DNA of 64,000 bases from Ewingella americana ATCC 33852 (GCF_000735345.1 NZ_JMPJ01000033.1:1-64000), one strand, 5' to 3'; positions 1 to 10,283 are shown, counted from the stretch's first letter. The notes: generated from the letters alone by a model not told the origin. Program-made: numbers and translations.

Positions 1-6
1 TTAAAA

Positions 7-75
7 CGGTGTGGGCCGACGCCCACGGTTTTGAAGTTGAATTGAAATTTAAAAGGCGAATCTGGGTCGCCCAAC
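7..75. repeat. Intergenic repeat, copy 1
   Basis: This stretch lies just past the stop codon of the short-chain dehydrogenase gene. It resembles 2315-2382: the first 21 bases are identical, and the rest aligns imperfectly with small gaps. The identical part contains the hairpin GTGGGC-CGAC-GCCCAC (11-26). Read on the minus strand the hairpin is followed by ACCGTTTTAA, so it may also end the minus-strand transcript. The repeat family is not recognised. Confidence 0.6.
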
Positions 76-86
76 CCATCACCCCA

Positions 87-986
87 TCAGCTGATCGGTT
101 TCCCACCTGTCACTCCGATAACCTCCCCAGTAATGTAACTCGACTCCTGCGAGGCGAGGAAAACATAGCTTGGGGCCAGTTCGGCAGGCTGTCCGGCGCG
201 TTTGAGTGGGGTGTCGGAACCGAAATCGGGGATATTCTCCTGAAGCTGCCCGCCGCTGACTTGCAGCACTGACCAGATAGGGCCGGGAGCCACGACGTTG
301 ACGCGAATACCTTTCTCGGCGACTTGCTTCGCCAAGCCTTGGCTGTAAGTGATGATGGCGCCCTTGGTTGAGGCGTAGTCGAGCAAGAACTCACTTGGCT
401 GATAAGCCTGAATTGACGACGTGGTGATGATCGTCGAGCCAGCGGGCAGGTGCGGGATGGCGGCTTTGGTTATCCAGAACATAGCGAAGACGTTGGTTTC
501 GAAGGTCTTTCTGAACTGTTCGCTGGTTAACTCAGTGATATCAGTGACTGCCACCTGCTTGCCTGCCACCAGTGCTAACACATCTAAACCACCCAGCTCG
601 GAGCGGGCTTTCTCCACCAGACGCTTACAGAAATCTTCATTGCTGATATCACCGGGGATCAGCACGGCTTTACGCCCGGCTTCAATAATGTATTTCGCCA
701 CTTCTTCGGCATCGACCTGCTCTTCGGGCAGATAGGAGAGGGCGACGTCGGCCCCTTCTCGGGCGTAGGCAATCGCGGCGGCGCGGCCAATGCCGGAGTC
801 GGCACCGGTAACCAAGGCTTTGCGGCCTTCGAGTCGACCTGAGCCACGATAAGTCTCTTCGCCGTGGTCGGGTTTTGGCTGCATCTTGGCATCAAGCCCC
901 GGCGCAGGTTGCTTCTGCTTAGGGAAGCCGTCGCTGCTGTACTGCGTTACGGGGTTCTGCATGGTGTATTGATCGCGCTTACTCAT
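87..986 (-). CDS. Short-chain dehydrogenase/reductase, YghA-like
   Basis: This is a probable NADP(H)-dependent aldehyde/alcohol oxidoreductase of the SDR family, about 299 residues, cytosolic. The nucleotide-binding motif TGADSGIG and the catalytic YASTK (YxxxK) with an upstream TTSS serine stretch are all present. The N-terminal extension before the Rossmann fold (PKQKQPAPG...) is typical of the YghA/YdaD-type SDRs, and the closest recognised relative is E. coli YghA (294 residues). An ATG at 984-986 (MSKRDQ) preceded by GAGAGGAC is the better start; the frame stays open upstream to 1061 without a comparable ribosome site. The substrate cannot be told from sequence. It stands alone, divergent from the lipoprotein hydrolase. 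Confidence 0.85.
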   Translation of the reverse strand: MSKRDQYTMQNPVTQYSSDGFPKQKQPAPGLDAKMQPKPDHGEETYRGSGRLEGRKALVTGADSGIGRAAAIAYAREGADVALSYLPEEQVDAEEVAKYIIEAGRKAVLIPGDISNEDFCKRLVEKARSELGGLDVLALVAGKQVAVTDITELTSEQFRKTFETNVFAMFWITKAAIPHLPAGSTIITTSSIQAYQPSEFLLDYASTKGAIITYSQGLAKQVAEKGIRVNVVAPGPIWSVLQVSGGQLQENIPDFGSDTPLKRAGQPAELAPSYVFLASQESSYITGEVIGVTGGKPIS

Positions 987-1306
987 ATTCGTCCTCTCTT
1001 CACCGGTTGATGCATTAAACGTGCATGAACCATTAAGGCTAGTTGAGTGAGAGGGGATCACAACGTGGATTCGTCTGATTCAAACCTGAGCTGAAATCTG
1101 CTGAATGAAAAAGCAACAAAGCCGGTAAAAACGGCGAATTTACAGCCGGTTACAATGCGGGGTTGTTAATCAATGTTTAGCGCTTGACCCAATAATAACC
1201 CTCTCTTTATATAGTTGCGGGGCGTTATCTATCACCTGTTGCCTCAATATGCGGCGCAGAGTGCCAGCCGCGATCAGTGAAAATTATTGAGGTTATAGAG
1301 CCGCTT
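987..1306. other. Divergent intergenic region
   Basis: About 320 bases separate two divergent genes. It must hold both promoters, but I see no operator or RNA structure that I would name. The frame of the minus-strand gene continues as far as 1061 without obvious coding character. Confidence 0.4.
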
Positions 1307-2218
1307 ATGAGTCAATTCTTGCCGAATTTCGCCCCGCGTTTTTCTCTGGCGTGGCTGCCCGTCGCGGCGCTTTCTCTGGCGCTGGGCGGATGCTCAATGG
1401 CCAACGCCGGGCAGAACAGCGCGGAACCACCACTCGATGCGCGGCTTAATGAGCAGGTGGTGATGCTTCCGGCGCATATCGGCGATAGAACTGTGGAGCT
1501 GCAAACCACCATTTTCAAACCTGCCGGGCCGGGACCTTTCCCACTGGTAGTGCTCAATCACGGTAAAAACCCCGGCAAGGCCCGTGACCAAAAACGTTCA
1601 AGACACCTGCGGGTAGCGGCGGCCTTAGTGGAGCGGGGTTATGTGGTTGCCATTCCAATGCGCGAAGGCTTTGCGGGTTCCGAGGGACGCTATCCTGATG
1701 ACCACTGTGATATCTACAAACACGGCTTAGACGAAGCGCGAGACGTCGCGGCGGCGATTAATGAATTGGTGAAACTGCCTTATGTCGACAGAAAACGCAT
1801 TGTGATTGCAGGGCAGTCGGACGGCGGCCTGACCACTATCGCGCTCGGCACCAAGCAGATCCCCGGCGTGCTGGGCTTGGTGAACTTCTCCGGCGGGCTG
1901 CGGGTGCGCACCTGTAGCGATTGGCCGCAGAGGCTGGTCGCCACTTACGCGGCCTACGGCAAGCAGGCTCGCTATCCGTCCCTGTGGTTCTATGGCGACA
2001 ACGACCAGAACTGGCCGCAACCTATGCCGCAGCAGATGTTTTCGGCTTATCACAGTCACACTATTGGCGCGGCGCATGAGGCGAAAATGGTGGATATCGG
2101 CGTGTTCGGCAAAAATTCCCACGTGTTCTTTGACGCCAAAGACGGCGTGAAACTCTGGCTGCCGCAAGCCACGGTATTCTTCCACTCTCTTGGCCTGCCG
2201 TTTGAGCCTGTGAAGTGA
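1307..2218 (+). CDS. Lipoprotein alpha/beta hydrolase (dienelactone hydrolase-like)
   Basis: A 303-residue alpha/beta-hydrolase with an N-terminal hydrophobic segment ending in LALGGC, a lipobox with the acylated Cys at about residue 29, so probably a periplasm-facing lipoprotein. The nucleophile elbow GQSDGG (GxSxG) is clear; an Asp in FYGDND and a His near NSHVFF are candidates for the rest of the triad. The VVLNHG segment is the usual oxyanion-side strand of this fold. I chose the ATG at 1307 because TTGAGGT lies upstream; a GTG at 1277 would add ten residues in front of the signal peptide. The substrate is unknown. A strong hairpin follows at 2284-2313. Confidence 0.75.
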   Translation: MSQFLPNFAPRFSLAWLPVAALSLALGGCSMANAGQNSAEPPLDARLNEQVVMLPAHIGDRTVELQTTIFKPAGPGPFPLVVLNHGKNPGKARDQKRSRHLRVAAALVERGYVVAIPMREGFAGSEGRYPDDHCDIYKHGLDEARDVAAAINELVKLPYVDRKRIVIAGQSDGGLTTIALGTKQIPGVLGLVNFSGGLRVRTCSDWPQRLVATYAAYGKQARYPSLWFYGDNDQNWPQPMPQQMFSAYHSHTIGAAHEAKMVDIGVFGKNSHVFFDAKDGVKLWLPQATVFFHSLGLPFEPVK

Positions 2219-2283
2219 AACAGTAATTAGAACGCATCCCGACCCTGCGCAGCCTCGATCTCACAACAAAAAAACGCAGGGTT

Positions 2284-2313
2284 CCAAGGGAGGCGCGTTT
2301 ACGCCTCCCTTGG
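2284..2313 (+). terminator. Hairpin after the lipoprotein hydrolase gene
   Basis: A perfect 12-bp stem, CCAAGGGAGGCG / CGCCTCCCTTGG, with a 6-base loop. It lies between two convergent genes. No U-run follows, so termination strength is uncertain; it may act on both strands. Confidence 0.55.
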
Positions 2314-2314
2314 C

Positions 2315-2382
2315 CGGTGTGGGCCGACGCCCACGACCTTGACGTTGAACTTAAATAAAGCGGATTTGGACGCCTTCCAAAC
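2315..2382. repeat. Intergenic repeat, copy 2
   Basis: This is the second copy of the element at 7-75, in the same orientation and again immediately after the stop codon of a minus-strand gene. It carries the same 6-bp hairpin GTGGGC-CGAC-GCCCAC at 2319-2334. The part beyond the first 21 bases has diverged by substitutions and small gaps. Confidence 0.6.
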
Positions 2383-3234
2383 TCACCCGTGTAACCACTC
2401 GGCATGGAACCTCAGATGCTCCTCGATAAAGGTGGCAATCGTGAAGTAGCTGTGGTCGTAGCCGGGCTGGATGCGGATCTGCAACGGCCAGCCTTGCTGA
2501 CGGGCTAGCTCGACCAATTTGGCTGGCTGAAGCTGATCGGCGAGGAACTGATCGTCATCACCCTGATCGATCAAGATCGGGAAGGGCTTCTGATCTTTAG
2601 GCAGCGTGTTCAGCAAATGGCAGCTGTCGTACTGCAACCATTGGCTCTCGTCATCGCCCAAATAGGTGCTGAAAGCTTTACGCCCCCAAGGCACCTGACA
2701 AGGGTTAACGATGGGCGCGAAAGCTGACACCGAGCGGAAACGCTGCGGGTTGCGCAGCGCTAACACCAACGCCCCGTGGCCGCCCATGGAGTGGCCGCAG
2801 ATTGACTGTTTATCGCTGACGGAGAAGTGCCCGGCGATGATCTGCGGCAGCTCGTCGATAACATAGTCATACATGCGAAAGTGAGCGTCCCACGGCGCGC
2901 GAGTGGCGTTGAGGTAGAACCCCGCGCCTTGGCCCAAATCGTAATTTTCGTCATTGGGCACATCGTCGCCACGCGGGCTGGTGTCTGGCATCACCAGCAC
3001 CAAGCCCAACTCAGCGGCAATGCGCTGCGCCCCGGCTTTCACCGTGAAGTTTTCATCATTGCAGGTCAAACCGGACAGCCAGTACAGCACCGGCGGCGGA
3101 TTATCATCACGCGGCGGTGGCAGGTAAATGCTGAAGGTCATGCTGCAATTCAGGCTGCTGGAGGTGTGGCGGTAGCGCTGCTGCCAACCGCCAAACATTC
3201 GGTGTTCTTCGAGTAGTTCTATCGAGCTGCTCAC
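2383..3234 (-). CDS. yeiG: S-formylglutathione hydrolase
   Basis: This enzyme hydrolyses S-formylglutathione to formate and glutathione, the second step of glutathione-dependent formaldehyde detoxification. It has 283 residues; the E. coli paralogues FrmB and YeiG have about 277-278. The esterase-D fold is recognisable from YWLSGLTC near residue 51, the nucleophile motif GHSMGG (Ser149), an Asp cluster DQGDDD (223-228) and His261 in GYDHSYF. It starts 12 bases after the frmA stop on the same strand, so the two are almost surely cotranscribed with frmA first. In E. coli yeiG sits next to folE, as it nearly does here, but pairing with frmA is frmB-like; sequence alone does not let me separate the two names firmly. 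Confidence 0.9.
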   Translation of the reverse strand: MSSSIELLEEHRMFGGWQQRYRHTSSSLNCSMTFSIYLPPPRDDNPPPVLYWLSGLTCNDENFTVKAGAQRIAAELGLVLVMPDTSPRGDDVPNDENYDLGQGAGFYLNATRAPWDAHFRMYDYVIDELPQIIAGHFSVSDKQSICGHSMGGHGALVLALRNPQRFRSVSAFAPIVNPCQVPWGRKAFSTYLGDDESQWLQYDSCHLLNTLPKDQKPFPILIDQGDDDQFLADQLQPAKLVELARQQGWPLQIRIQPGYDHSYFTIATFIEEHLRFHAEWLHG

Positions 3235-3246
3235 CGTTAGGCTCCC

Positions 3247-4386
<1,140 letters not shown>

Positions 4387-4394
4387 TTATAAAT

Positions 4395-4410
4395 TGTCGC
4401 CCTTGCGACA
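4395..4410 (-). terminator. Short hairpin between the LysR gene and frmA
   Basis: TGTCGC / GCGACA with a 4-base loop, followed on the minus strand by AATTTATAAAA. It is a weak terminator or attenuator in the 57-base gap, so frmA may be only partly cotranscribed with the regulator. Confidence 0.35.
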
Positions 4411-4428
4411 GCATTAATCACTGTGGGC

Positions 4429-5352
4429 TCATACTGCTGGCTGCTCTACTTCTTCGCCAGCAATGGGGTGTTTGAGTTGCGGCACGACGCCGCCGTTTTG
4501 CGCGATGATCAGCTCTTTGAGCGCGCGCACGTTAGGGGTGAAAGCGTCGCGGCGCCAGATAAGCCAGGTCGCGGTGTTGGCGAAACCGTCTTCGATTTCA
4601 TGGGCTTGCACCCGCTCATGGCCCGGTAGCTGATCCAGCACGCTGCGCGGCACCATGGCAATGCCCGCGCCGCTGGCGACGCAGGCCACCATCGCGTGGT
4701 AGGACTGAATCTCCATAATATTGCCGACCGCTAGCCCGGTGTGTTTAATCCACGACTGCAAGCGCGTGCGATAAGAGCAGGTGGCGCGGAAGGCGAACAC
4801 CGTGTGACCACTGCGCCCCGGCGGGGTGTCGAAAGGCGATTCCCCTTGCGGCGAGATAATGACCAGACGCTCACGAAACGCGATGCAGCCATTGATGTCG
4901 TCGTAATCAATCGGGCCATCAACCAGCGCGGCGGCCAGTTTGCCTTCGCGCACGCCATCAATGGTTTCTCCCGAGGTGGCGGTATTGAGCGACAGCGACA
5001 CCTGAGGGTAAAGCTGGTGATAGGCCGCCAGCAGGCTCGGCAAGCGCGTGGCCGCCGTGCTCTCCATTGATCCCAGCGCAAAGCCCCCTGCAGGCTCGCC
5101 GGCGTGGGTGATGCTCATCGCTTCATCGCTCAGAGCCAGAATGCGCTGGGCGTAATTAAGGAAGTTATGGCCCATCGCCGACAGGCGAATTCGCTGCTTC
5201 TCGCGGATAAATAAGTCGCAGCCCAGCTCGATTTCAAGCTGGCGCAGGCGAGTGGTCAGGTTAGAGGGCACGCGGTGCAACTGCTCGGCAGCGCGCGCCA
5301 GCGAGCCGGTTTCCGCTACGCTGCAAAACATACGCAATTGTGTCAGGTCCAT
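4429..5352 (-). CDS. LysR-family transcriptional regulator, PtrR (YneJ)-like
   Basis: A 307-residue LysR regulator. The N-terminal winged helix-turn-helix (residues 1-60: MDLTQLRMFCSVAETGSLARAAEQL, then RVPSNLTTRLRQLE) is followed by a substrate-binding-type effector domain. The wording of both domains, including SNLTTRLRQLE, AFRATCSYR and SGAGIAMVPRSVL, recalls E. coli PtrR/YneJ, a regulator of putrescine and succinate-semialdehyde metabolism, but the target may differ. It lies upstream of frmA on the same strand and is divergent from the MFS gene. LysR proteins usually control a divergent neighbour, so the transporter at 5590 is the most likely target and frmA a second candidate. Confidence 0.8.
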   Translation of the reverse strand: MDLTQLRMFCSVAETGSLARAAEQLHRVPSNLTTRLRQLEIELGCDLFIREKQRIRLSAMGHNFLNYAQRILALSDEAMSITHAGEPAGGFALGSMESTAATRLPSLLAAYHQLYPQVSLSLNTATSGETIDGVREGKLAAALVDGPIDYDDINGCIAFRERLVIISPQGESPFDTPPGRSGHTVFAFRATCSYRTRLQSWIKHTGLAVGNIMEIQSYHAMVACVASGAGIAMVPRSVLDQLPGHERVQAHEIEDGFANTATWLIWRRDAFTPNVRALKELIIAQNGGVVPQLKHPIAGEEVEQPAV

Positions 5353-5589
5353 CGCACCCCTCTTGATGATGATCTGCCGAGTTGAATAACGCTCTCCGTG
5401 GATTAGTTCTCAAAGAGGAAACAACTTGGTCATTATTATTCACTTTTCGTGATTGTATCCTCAAGGCATGATGATCCACAACTTAGTTTTAACACCTAGG
5501 CACAAAAGAGGGTGTTTACTCGTTACAATTTCACTATGTTTGTTTGGTGTTGCGAAATTGTAAAAAACAATAAAACAGGGCGGATCGTT

Positions 5590-6741
5590 ATGGCATTTCG
5601 TGTAGCACTCAGCGGTTTTTTGGCATTTGTCGTCGCCATGGGGATAGGCCGTTTCGCCTTTACGCCTCAGGTGCCATTAATGATAGCTGAACATCAGTTC
5701 ACGCTAACTGGCGCAGGCTTGGTCGCGGCATTTAATTACTTGGGCTACCTGTGCGGAGCCTATGACGCCATGAAGGCCAGTCGGCACCTTGAGCGCCGTC
5801 TGTGGCTTGGGCTGTGGGGCGCGGTGGCGCTGACGCTGCTTTCGGCGGCGGTCACGGGTGAAGTCTTCCACAGCGTTATTCGCTTTATGATTGGCTGGAC
5901 CAGCGGCTGGGCGATGGTGCTGGTATCGGCATGGTGTAATGAGCGGCTGCATCACTTTGGCCGTCCGGCGCTGGGTGCGGCAGTCTTTGCCGGGCCGGGG
6001 GCAGGCATCTTCCTCAGTGGCATCTTGGCGGTGGTCATTCACAGCCTGCAACTTAGCTCGGCTCAGGCTTGGGCGGTGTATGGCGTACTGGCGTTTGTGT
6101 TTATCGCGCTGATTAGCATCAATCTGCCGCGCACTGGTGAGCTGCATCGTGCTCACGTGGCGACCGAGCCGCTGAAGATGACGCCGACGCTAAAACGTTT
6201 GGTGTGGAGCTACAGTCTGGCGGGGTTCGGCTATATTCTGCCCGCCACCTTCCTGTCGCAGATGGCCAGCGCGCGTTTCCCTGAGAGCCTGTTTGCTCAG
6301 TTCGTCTGGCCGGTGTTCGGCGGTGCGGCGGTGATTGGGATTATCATCGGCATTCTGACCCGTCACTGCCTGACCACCCATACTCGTCTGGCACTCACCC
6401 TGTGGGCGCAGGGGCTGGGAATTCTCTCTGCCGAAGTGATCCCCGGCGTCAGCGGGCTGGTGATGGGTGCCGTGCTGGTGGGCGGCGGCTTCCTGAGCGT
6501 GGTGCAACTTAGCCTGCAATATGGTCGCGAATTAGCGCCGAACCACAGCCGTTATCTGGCGGGGTTGCTGACCACGGGTTACGCCGTAGGCCAGCTGTGC
6601 GGGCCGATCCTGTCCGCTATCTCGACCGCGCTGACTCACCGCCTTGAGCCTGCGCTGTATGTTGCGCTGGTGGGCTTTATTATTGCCGGTGCCTTAGTGG
6701 TTGGGCGTCCGGGGCAGCAAGTGGCCAGCGCCAAAGCATAA
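5590..6741 (+). CDS. YbfB/YjiJ-family MFS transporter
   Basis: A 383-residue inner-membrane protein with about 12 hydrophobic segments, of the YbfB/YjiJ group of the major facilitator superfamily. The opening MAFRVALSGFLAFVVAMGIGRFAFTP, with its conserved GIGRFAFTP motif, marks the family. The substrate is unknown. I start at the ATG at 5590; an upstream GTG-type start at 5512 would prepend 26 residues without membrane character. It is divergent from the LysR gene, which probably controls it, and is followed by a perfect 12-bp hairpin. Confidence 0.8.
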   Translation: MAFRVALSGFLAFVVAMGIGRFAFTPQVPLMIAEHQFTLTGAGLVAAFNYLGYLCGAYDAMKASRHLERRLWLGLWGAVALTLLSAAVTGEVFHSVIRFMIGWTSGWAMVLVSAWCNERLHHFGRPALGAAVFAGPGAGIFLSGILAVVIHSLQLSSAQAWAVYGVLAFVFIALISINLPRTGELHRAHVATEPLKMTPTLKRLVWSYSLAGFGYILPATFLSQMASARFPESLFAQFVWPVFGGAAVIGIIIGILTRHCLTTHTRLALTLWAQGLGILSAEVIPGVSGLVMGAVLVGGGFLSVVQLSLQYGRELAPNHSRYLAGLLTTGYAVGQLCGPILSAISTALTHRLEPALYVALVGFIIAGALVVGRPGQQVASAKA

Positions 6742-6751
6742 AATACATTTA

Positions 6752-6786
6752 CACGGGGAATATTTATTTATTAGATATTCCCCGTG
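6752..6786. terminator. Perfect 12-bp inverted repeat after the MFS gene
   Basis: CACGGGGAATAT, an 11-base loop, then ATATTCCCCGTG. It begins 10 bases after the stop codon. There is no real U-tract on the plus strand (ACTATATAATT). It probably ends the MFS transcript, but the even AT/GC stem could also bind protein. Confidence 0.5.
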
Positions 6787-7124
6787 ACTATATAATTAAA
6801 TCCATCACAAGTAATTTATAAATAATCAGATATAAAATATGTTAGGAGTATATTTATATTAACTTTCCATTACTCTACATTTTTAGTGTTCACCAGTTAT
6901 TCCTGCTTTAGATAAAGCGCGTGCGCTCATCCCTTGAAGTAAAACACTTTTAAATTACTTGCATACCATCAGTTTCACTGAGTGGGACTGAAGTCATAGG
7001 CTATTGAGTTGTTTTCTTGCACATATATAGTGAGCGGAAACCGCAAGGTTTTAATAATCGGAAATTACTATTGAGATGAATTAATAAAATAGTTATTTAA
7101 TTTATCTAATGCAAGGAGCAAACA
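6787..7124 (+). promoter_or_regulatory. AT-rich region upstream of the omptin gene
   Basis: A 338-base non-coding stretch, much richer in A+T than the surrounding genes. It contains a compact hairpin at 6969-6991 (TCAGTTTCAC, triloop TGA, GTGGGACTGA; two U-G pairs) and ends in a good ribosome site, CAAGGAGCAAAC. I could not identify a convincing PhoP box, although PhoP control is known for some omptins. Confidence 0.4.
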
Positions 7125-8066
7125 ATGAAAAAGGTCACTTATTTTACTGCCGCTATTTTGTCTTCGGCTGCTGCCCCTTCTATGGCACTAGCGGAAAGCG
7201 AGATTGATTGTTTCACACCGGAGAAGGTCACCCTTGGGCTTTCATTAGGCCAATTGCAAGGTGAAGCCAAAGAGCGGGTATATGAGCCAAAAGAGGGCGA
7301 TCGTAAGGTCAGCCAGCTAAATTGGAAATATAACAATGCTGCCATTCTCAAAGCTGACTTGGCGTGGGATTTATTGCCGTGGGCCTCGCTCGGGTTTAAT
7401 GGTTGGACGACCTTAGCTTCTGCCGGTGCGGCAATGGATGATTATGATTGGCAGGATATTTCTCAATCAAAGTGGACTGAATGGTCAACGCATCCTGAGA
7501 CCAGACTGAATTATGCCAACGAATTTGATATCAATATGAAAGCTTGGTTGTTGAATGAAGATCAATACCGTGTAGGGGTATTGGCCGGTTATCAACAAAG
7601 CTCATTTAGTTGGTTGGCGAAAGGGGGCAGTTACAGCTATAGCAATGGTACCGAAATCGGTAACTTCCCTCGTGGGCAGCCCGGCATTGCGTATATGCAG
7701 AAATTTAAACTGCCTTATATCGGCTTATCTGCCCGATATAAATATGAAAAATTCGAAACTAATCTGCTGTTTAAATACAGTGATTGGGTTGATACCACGA
7801 CCAATGATGAACATTATGCTCGCGGAGTGACATTCAAAGATGACGTCAATAATTCCCGCTATTATGCCGTGGTGGCGGATGTCGGCTATTACTTTACGCC
7901 ACAGGCAAAAGTCTACTTGGAAGGTAGCTGGAACCAGTATCAAGAGAAGCGTGGCTCGTTGAGTTATAACAGTCCGTCCGAAGGCGTATACGAAAAAGAG
8001 AATGATGCTGGCAGCATTGAAAACGAGTTTTACACCGTGACGATGGGGATGAAATACAGTTTCTAA
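7125..8066 (+). CDS. Omptin-family outer-membrane protease
   Basis: A 313-residue aspartate/histidine protease forming a 10-stranded outer-membrane barrel, with its active site facing the outside. The family (OmpT, Pla, PgtE, CroP) cleaves host peptides and plasminogen between basic residues. The signal peptide probably ends after SMALA (residue 23). In mature numbering the catalytic pairs are Asp83 and Asp85 (DDYDW) and Asp205-Glu-His207 (NDEHY), so all four key residues are present, with the first pair at OmpT's own numbers. The C-terminus ends in Phe (MKYSF), the usual barrel-insertion signal. Base composition is clearly more AT-rich than neighbours, which suggests acquisition. I cannot choose between OmpT-, Pla- and PgtE-like subgroups. 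Confidence 0.92.
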   Translation: MKKVTYFTAAILSSAAAPSMALAESEIDCFTPEKVTLGLSLGQLQGEAKERVYEPKEGDRKVSQLNWKYNNAAILKADLAWDLLPWASLGFNGWTTLASAGAAMDDYDWQDISQSKWTEWSTHPETRLNYANEFDINMKAWLLNEDQYRVGVLAGYQQSSFSWLAKGGSYSYSNGTEIGNFPRGQPGIAYMQKFKLPYIGLSARYKYEKFETNLLFKYSDWVDTTTNDEHYARGVTFKDDVNNSRYYAVVADVGYYFTPQAKVYLEGSWNQYQEKRGSLSYNSPSEGVYEKENDAGSIENEFYTVTMGMKYSF

Positions 8067-8076
8067 TCCTCAGACT

Positions 8077-8103
8077 GTCCGGTTTCCCCTGTGGAAGCCG
8101 GAC
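8077..8103 (+). terminator. Hairpin after the omptin gene
   Basis: GTCCGG-T-TTCC, loop CCTGT, GGAA-G-CCGGAC, starting 11 bases after the stop. There is no U-run, so it is either a weak terminator or an mRNA 3' stabiliser. Confidence 0.45.
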
Positions 8104-8276
8104 TTGAGCCAACTTCCTGCACTATTGTGCCCAAGATTGATAACTTGCGGCTATTTCACTCATCATGAGACACAATCACTGGATTATGAATCCGCACTCC
8201 ACTACAGTAAGCCACCTCATTTTGGTGTGATCTGCGTCAACTTGACGACACTTGCGGGACCTGCTGGAGAATAACT

Positions 8277-8942
8277 ATGTCAACTTTGAGTAAAGAAGCC
8301 ATTCTGGTGCACGAGGCATTACTGGCCCGTGGTCTGGAAACCCCACTGCGTGAGCCTCTGCCAATCGATAACGAAACGCGTAAACAGCGAATCAAAGAGC
8401 ATATGACCGGCATCATGCAGCTGCTCAATCTTGACCTTGCAGACGACAGTCTGGCCGAAACGCCACACCGCATCGCCAAAATGTATGTCGATGAGATCTT
8501 CTCCGGTCTGGATTACGCCAACTTCCCGAAAATCACCGTCATCGAAAATAAGATGAAAGTCGATGAGATGGTGACAGTGCGTGATATCACCCTGACCAGC
8601 ACCTGCGAGCACCACTTTGTGACCATCGACGGCAAAGCCACCGTGGCTTATATCCCGAAAGACAAAGTGATCGGCTTGTCGAAAATCAATCGCATCGTTC
8701 AGTTCTTCTCCCAGCGCCCGCAGGTTCAAGAACGCCTGACTCAGCAAGTGCTGCTGGCTCTGCAAACGCTGCTCGGCACCAACAACGTGGCGGTGTCGAT
8801 TGACGCTGTTCACTACTGTGTGAAAGCACGCGGCATTCGCGATGCCACCAGTGCGACCACCACCACCTCACTCGGCGGGCTGTTCAAGTCGAGCCAGAAT
8901 ACGCGCCAAGAGTTCCTGCGCACGGTGAGACACGCCAGCTAA
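8277..8942 (+). CDS. folE: GTP cyclohydrolase I
   Basis: It converts GTP to 7,8-dihydroneopterin triphosphate, the first step of folate synthesis; the enzyme is a cytosolic homodecamer. The 221-residue protein has zinc ligands at Cys110, His113 and Cys181, the same numbers as in E. coli FolE. The [13 protein letters not shown] and GLSKINRIV blocks form the active site. A good ribosome site (GGAG, in CTGCTGGAGAATAACT) precedes the ATG. It is followed by yeiB in the same orientation, as in E. coli. Confidence 0.97.
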   Translation: MSTLSKEAILVHEALLARGLETPLREPLPIDNETRKQRIKEHMTGIMQLLNLDLADDSLAETPHRIAKMYVDEIFSGLDYANFPKITVIENKMKVDEMVTVRDITLTSTCEHHFVTIDGKATVAYIPKDKVIGLSKINRIVQFFSQRPQVQERLTQQVLLALQTLLGTNNVAVSIDAVHYCVKARGIRDATSATTTTSLGGLFKSSQNTRQEFLRTVRHAS

Positions 8943-8988
8943 TCGCGTTTTTTCTCACAGTCGAAAAGCAGTCGAAAGCTTTAAGTTG

Positions 8989-9007
8989 CGGCACCTTTTA
9001 GGTGCCG
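8989..9007 (+). terminator. Hairpin between folE and yeiB
   Basis: CGGCACC, loop TTTTA, GGTGCCG, then TTAATCT. A 7-bp stem 46 bases after folE. It may attenuate transcription into yeiB. Confidence 0.4.
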
Positions 9008-9035
9008 TTAATCTATCTGGCATACTCATTTTCCT

Positions 9036-10238
9036 ATGCCACCGACTTTGCAGCCCACTTTAATGACAAAACCTTCAGGAATGCGTCCGCGCATTGCCAC
9101 TCTCGATTTTGCCCGTGGCATCGCCATCCTTGGCATTTTACTGCTCAATATCAGCGCTTTTGGTTTGCCGAAGGCGGCCTATCTCAATCCGGCCTTTAAC
9201 GGCCAGCCGTCGAGCAGCGACGCTTGGACATGGGCGGTGTTGGACCTAGTGGCGCAGGGCAAATTCCTGATGATGTTTGCCATTTTGTTTGGCGGCGGCC
9301 TCTACCTGCTGCTGCCTCGCGGTAAGCATTGGATTCAGGCGCGGCTGTCACTGTTACTGCTTTGCGGCTTGTTACATGCGGCGTTCTTTTGGGATGGCGA
9401 CATCCTGCTCTCCTACGGTTTGATTGGTCTGGTGTGCTGGCGGCTGGTCAGGGAAGGGCGCAGCAGCCAGTCGTTGATCAATACCGGTATCATGCTCTAT
9501 CTGATTGGCGTCGCGGTGCTGCTGATGCTCGGGTTTATCAGCAATCCACAGCCCGGCAGCTTCTGGTTGCCCGGCCCGGCGCAGCTGCAATATGAGCAAT
9601 ATTGGAAGTTGAAGGGCGGGCTGGAAGCTATCACTAACCGGCTGGACCTGCTGTCATCCAGCCTGATTGCCATTGCCGTGCAGTACGGCTGGGAGTTGGC
9701 GGGCGCGATGCTATTGGGAGCCGGGCTGATGCGCAGCGGCTGGCTGCGCGGGGGATATAGCCTGCGCCACTACCGCCATCTTGCGGCGCTACTGTTACCG
9801 CTTTCATGGCTGATTCAAATCCCGGCCATCACCATGCAGTGGCAGTTGCAGTGGGACTATCGCTGGAGCGGCTTTTTGCTTCAGGCCCCGCGTGAAGTGG
9901 GCAGCCTGATACAGGCGGTGGGCTATTTGTCACTCTGTTATGGCTTCTGGCCGCTGCTGTCTCGCCTGCGTTTGGCGCACTGGATCTCTCAAATTGGCCG
10001 CATGGCGCTCACCAACTACCTGTTACAAACTCTGGTTTGCACCACCTTCTTCAACGTTTTTGGCTTCTATCAGCACTTCGACCGCCTACAGCTGGTGGCG
10101 CTGGTGCCTGTCGTTTGGGCCATCAACCTGCTGGTGACCTTAGTCTGGCTGTGTTATTTCAAGCAGGGACCGATGGAGTGGATATGGCGCAAACTGACGG
10201 TCCGCGCTTCGGGCGTTGAGGAGAAAAGCCTGAGTTGA
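9036..10238 (+). CDS. yeiB: YeiB, DUF418 membrane protein
   Basis: An inner-membrane protein of 400 residues with about ten hydrophobic segments and the DUF418 C-terminal region. Its function is unproven. The signature TLDFARGIAILGILLLNISAFGLPKAAYLNP near the N-terminus and GRMALTNYLLQT near the C-terminus closely match E. coli YeiB. The start is uncertain: in-frame ATGs lie at 9036, 9063 and 9081; the E. coli protein aligns best from the third, but none has a well-spaced ribosome site. Confidence 0.88.
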   Translation: MPPTLQPTLMTKPSGMRPRIATLDFARGIAILGILLLNISAFGLPKAAYLNPAFNGQPSSSDAWTWAVLDLVAQGKFLMMFAILFGGGLYLLLPRGKHWIQARLSLLLLCGLLHAAFFWDGDILLSYGLIGLVCWRLVREGRSSQSLINTGIMLYLIGVAVLLMLGFISNPQPGSFWLPGPAQLQYEQYWKLKGGLEAITNRLDLLSSSLIAIAVQYGWELAGAMLLGAGLMRSGWLRGGYSLRHYRHLAALLLPLSWLIQIPAITMQWQLQWDYRWSGFLLQAPREVGSLIQAVGYLSLCYGFWPLLSRLRLAHWISQIGRMALTNYLLQTLVCTTFFNVFGFYQHFDRLQLVALVPVVWAINLLVTLVWLCYFKQGPMEWIWRKLTVRASGVEEKSLS

Positions 10239-10283
10239 TATTCACACAAATGATAAATATGAGAGAAACGTTGCAAAATTGTA

